A DNA stretch of 64,000 nt, from positions 310,001-374,000 of the forward strand of contig NZ_AQUR01000107.1 of NCBI RefSeq assembly GCF_000372525.1, written 5' to 3'. The translations under genes and the position numbers were made by a program. Every line of letters begins with the position of its first letter. Position 1 is the first letter of the stretch. The notes under the pieces are model-generated. The model made no database searches. It worked only from the letters and a program-made list of their open reading frames with translations, and was not told the origin of the DNA. The DNA is from Cupriavidus neocaledonicus. Lineage in GTDB: Bacteria > Pseudomonadota > Gammaproteobacteria > Burkholderiales > Burkholderiaceae. Positions 61,756 to 64,000 of the stretch are shown here, piece after piece.

Positions 61756-62580
61756 ATGCTCAAGTGGCTTCAACGCGCGGCCTGTCCGCATGCCCTCGCG
61801 GCCATGCCGCCAACACCGGCGGCGACCGGCACCGTGCCGGACGTGCCAGACCTGGTGTTCGAGCGCATCAGCAATGCACGCGACCTGGGCGGACTGGTGG
61901 GCGCGCAAGGGCGCCGCGTGCGCCACGGCCGGCTATTCCGCAGCGGCAACCCGGCGCTGGCGAGCGACGCCGACCTGCAGCGGCTGCAGGCGCTCGGGCT
62001 CGACATGGTGGTGGATTTCCGCTCGCCCGGCGAGAAGTCGCCGGGCGAAGCGGCCTTCGGCCAGCGCTTCCGCTGGCAGGCGGTGCCGGTGCTGGAAGGC
62101 AGCATGGCGATGGACGTGCTGATGCCGCGCCTGCGCGCCAGCACGCCGGCGCAGATGGATGCCTTCATGCTCGAGGTGTACCGCGATTTCCCGGTGCGCT
62201 ACCGCGCCGCCTTCGGCGGCTTCATGCAGACCGTGCAGGGCGGCCAGACGCTGCTGTTCCACTGCACCGCGGGCAAGGACCGCACCGGCTTTGCCGCGCT
62301 GCTGTTGCTGGCCGCGCTGGGCGTCGGCCAGGACGACATCCTGGCCAACTACCTGGAATCGAACCAGCGCAACGCGCAGTTCAACGCGGCCGCGCTGGCG
62401 CAGATGGGCGGGCTCGGCATCGATGCCGCGGTGATGATGCCGCTGCTGGAAGTCCGGGCCAGCTACCTCGACGCGTCGATGCAGGCCATCGACGCGGGCT
62501 GGGGCAGCGTCGGCAACTACCTGAGCGACGCGCTGCAGGTCGACGTGGCGCAGCTGCGCGCGCACTACCTGGACGGCTGA
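61756..62580 (+). CDS. Tyrosine phosphatase (Wzb/PtpB-like DSP superfamily)
   Basis: A 274-residue protein-tyrosine/lipid phosphatase. The P-loop is HCTAGKDRTG (Cys nucleophile, Arg). The upstream region RNARDLGGLVGAQGRRVRHG-like text (ISNARDLGGL) and RLFRSGNPALASDADL matches the tyrosine phosphatase 2 family (PtpB-like), with the WPD-loop equivalent near VVDFRSPGEKSPGEAAF. The substrate is unknown. The N-terminal 25 residues are non-conserved. Confidence 0.88.
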   Translation: MLKWLQRAACPHALAAMPPTPAATGTVPDVPDLVFERISNARDLGGLVGAQGRRVRHGRLFRSGNPALASDADLQRLQALGLDMVVDFRSPGEKSPGEAAFGQRFRWQAVPVLEGSMAMDVLMPRLRASTPAQMDAFMLEVYRDFPVRYRAAFGGFMQTVQGGQTLLFHCTAGKDRTGFAALLLLAALGVGQDDILANYLESNQRNAQFNAAALAQMGGLGIDAAVMMPLLEVRASYLDASMQAIDAGWGSVGNYLSDALQVDVAQLRAHYLDG

Positions 62581-62704
62581 GTGGCTGAGTCAGGGTCTTA
62601 CCGCCAGACTCGTAGCCGTCTGCGCGGGGCCTGCCGCCGAATGGGATTACCATAAGCGCGTTTCGGACTTCATTGCGGTGCCGGCCAGCGGCGCCCGACC
62701 CCCA

Positions 62705-63499
62705 ATGCTTGAACTCCACGGCGCCATCTGGTTCCGCTCCGGCTCGCAGGACTGGGGCGGCAAGGACCGCATCGCGCTGCTTGCCGCGATCGGCGCGCAT
62801 GGCTCGATCACGGCCGCCGCGCGCGCCGTCGGCATCAGCTACAAGGCGGCGTGGGACGCCATCGACGCGATGAACAACAGCGCCGGCGAGCCGCTGGTGG
62901 TGCGCGCCGCGGGCGGCAAGGGCGGCGGCGGCACGCGCCTGACGGCGCGCGGCGAACAGCTGATCCGCACCTATCGCGCGCTCGAGGACGAGCACCGGCG
63001 CTTTGTCGCGCAGCTGTCGCGTCTGGGCGAGGGCGTGGCCGACGATATCCACCTGATGAGGCGAATGATGATCAAGACCAGTGCGCGCAACAAGCTGTTC
63101 GGACGCGTGGCCAGCGTCAAGGGCGGCGCGGTCAACGACGAGGTCGAGCTGGAGCTGGCCGGCGGGCAGCGCATTGTCGCCACCATCACGCATGAGAGCG
63201 TCGAGACCCTGGAACTTGCCGAAGGCGTCGAGGCGTTTGCGCTGATCAAGGCGTCGTCGGTGCTGGTGGGGCTGCCCGAACCGGGGCTGCGGCTGTCGGC
63301 GCGCAACCAGCTGCCGGGCGTGGTGGCGCGCGTGATGCCCGGCGCGGTGAACGCCGAGGTGGTGATCGAACTCGACGGCGGCGGCACGGTGGCCGCGATC
63401 GTCACCAACGGCAGCGTCGAGGCGCTGGGGCTGCAGGCCGGCGTGGCCGCGGTGGCGATATTCAAGGCCTCGAGCGTGATCCTGGGCGTGGTGGGGTGA
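62705..63499 (+). CDS. modE: Molybdate-responsive regulator ModE
   Basis: A 264-residue regulator with an N-terminal winged helix (KDRIALLAAIGAHGSITAAA, GISYKAAWDAIDAMNN) and two tandem Mop/TOBE domains (TSARNKLFGRVASVKGGAVN and LSARNQLPGVVARVMPGAVN). The SARNxLxG motif of molybdate binding is present in both copies. It represses molybdate uptake and adjusts molybdoenzyme genes in relatives. It lies 4 kb from the molybdenum-dependent fds operon, but modABC is not in the window. Confidence 0.95.
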   Translation: MLELHGAIWFRSGSQDWGGKDRIALLAAIGAHGSITAAARAVGISYKAAWDAIDAMNNSAGEPLVVRAAGGKGGGGTRLTARGEQLIRTYRALEDEHRRFVAQLSRLGEGVADDIHLMRRMMIKTSARNKLFGRVASVKGGAVNDEVELELAGGQRIVATITHESVETLELAEGVEAFALIKASSVLVGLPEPGLRLSARNQLPGVVARVMPGAVNAEVVIELDGGGTVAAIVTNGSVEALGLQAGVAAVAIFKASSVILGVVG

Positions 63500-63551
63500 C
63501 GGCTGCGGCGTGCAATAATAGCCGCCCCCAAAGCATGTCGTTCCCCTCGCG

Positions 63552-64000
63552 ATGCACGCCGCGCTGGCTGGCTTTTCCCTCGGTCTTTCCCTGATTCTTG
63601 CCATCGGTTCCCAGAATGCCTTCGTGCTGCGGCAAGGCCTGCGGCGCGAGCACGTGTTCTGGGTCTGCCTGGTGTGCGCGCTGTCGGATGCGCTGCTGAT
63701 CCTGCTGGGCGTGTCGGGTTTTGCCGTGATGATCCGCGCGCTGCCGTGGCTGGGCGAGGCCATGCGCTATGGCGGCGCGGCCTTCCTGCTCTGGTATGGC
63801 GCGCGCAGCTTCGTCGCGGCGTGGCGCTCGAACGCGGTGCTGGACCCGAGCGATGCCGCGCCGCGGCCGCTGGCGCCGACGCTGGCCGTGTGCCTGGCGT
63901 TCACCTGGCTCAATCCGCATGTGTATCTCGACACGGTGATGCTGATCGGTTCGGTGTCGACCCAGTTCGCGGGCCACGCGCGTGAATTCGCCGCGGGCGC
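63552..64000 (+). CDS. LysE/ArgO-family amino acid exporter (truncated by window end)
   Basis: 149 codons are present of a protein of about 205 residues; the end lies outside the window. It starts MHAALAGFSLGLSLILAIGS and has the family signature GSQNAFVLRQGLRREHV (TM1-TM2), then LSDALLILLGVSGF and FTWLNPHVYLDTVMLIG. LysE-type proteins export basic amino acids such as lysine and arginine. The product is complete in the genome as far as can be judged. Confidence 0.9.
   Translation, partial: MHAALAGFSLGLSLILAIGSQNAFVLRQGLRREHVFWVCLVCALSDALLILLGVSGFAVMIRALPWLGEAMRYGGAAFLLWYGARSFVAAWRSNAVLDPSDAAPRPLAPTLAVCLAFTWLNPHVYLDTVMLIGSVSTQFAGHAREFAAG

Overview
This 64 kb window is high-GC, gene-dense chromosomal DNA from a betaproteobacterium of the family Burkholderiaceae, most likely Cupriavidus (necator/taiwanensis group). 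The main reasons are the soluble NAD-linked formate dehydrogenase operon fdsGBACD with its divergent regulator fdsR, a Bug-type TTT substrate-binding protein, and the adk/kdsB/lpxK/exbBD/xseA/sodB neighbourhood. The species call is inference from gene content, not from a marker gene. I saw no rRNA, tRNA, CRISPR array, prophage or complete insertion sequence.

Layout. 1-9327: an RND multidrug efflux operon mdtABC (minus strand, mdtC cut by the window edge) with a divergent OmpR/EnvZ-like two-component system. 9328-12526: repeat-rich spacers around plsY, ybaK, xerD and ogt. 12527-24031: mixed housekeeping and accessory genes. These include a Bug protein, a chalcone-isomerase-like protein, an AEC carrier, queG, tsaE, amiC, a bile-acid-symporter-type carrier with a LysR regulator, a methyltransferase with an MmyB-like regulator, a type-II hydroxyacyl-CoA dehydrogenase-like SDR, and a VapC toxin whose antitoxin gene looks frameshifted. 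24120-28501: adk, and a lipid A/KDO supply and TonB-energising block (exbB-exbD-lpxK-Trm112-like-kdsB). 28502-29585: about 1.1 kb of non-coding DNA holding a degenerate tandem array of dyad elements with DnaA-box-like arms. 29586-36462: xseA, sodB, two small hypothetical genes next to short tandem repeats, a UdgX-like uracil-DNA glycosylase, and a 900-residue ABC exporter fused to a kinase-like and a receiver domain.

36483-49092 is a divergent glycan-biosynthesis locus. Four minus-strand genes encode GT2, a PIG-L deacetylase, a UDP-glucuronate decarboxylase-like protein and GT4. A tightly overlapping plus-strand operon encodes an HbpS/GlcG-like protein, SDR, GmhB-like HAD phosphatase, GT9, carbamoyltransferase, GT2, GT9 and GT4. 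No flippase or polymerase is present, so the product is unknown. 49108-51522 holds small accessory genes: a degenerate serine-recombinase-like protein, a hemerythrin and a ferredoxin.

51519-58914 is the fds locus: FdsR reads leftward, and FdsG, FdsB, FdsA (molybdenum catalytic subunit), FdsC (FdhD-like) and FdsD read rightward. It oxidises formate and yields NADH. After it come a stand-alone GT51 transglycosylase, an SLC13/DASS carrier, a small RRM-like protein, a tyrosine phosphatase, ModE (molybdate-responsive, relevant to the molybdoenzyme 4 kb away) and the start of a LysE-type exporter.

The best candidates for something new are the ABC exporter-pseudokinase-receiver fusion (33760-36462) and the tandem dyad array (28608-29380), whose inverted repeats show a compensatory change and fixed internal spacings. 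The carbamoyltransferase glycan locus is next.
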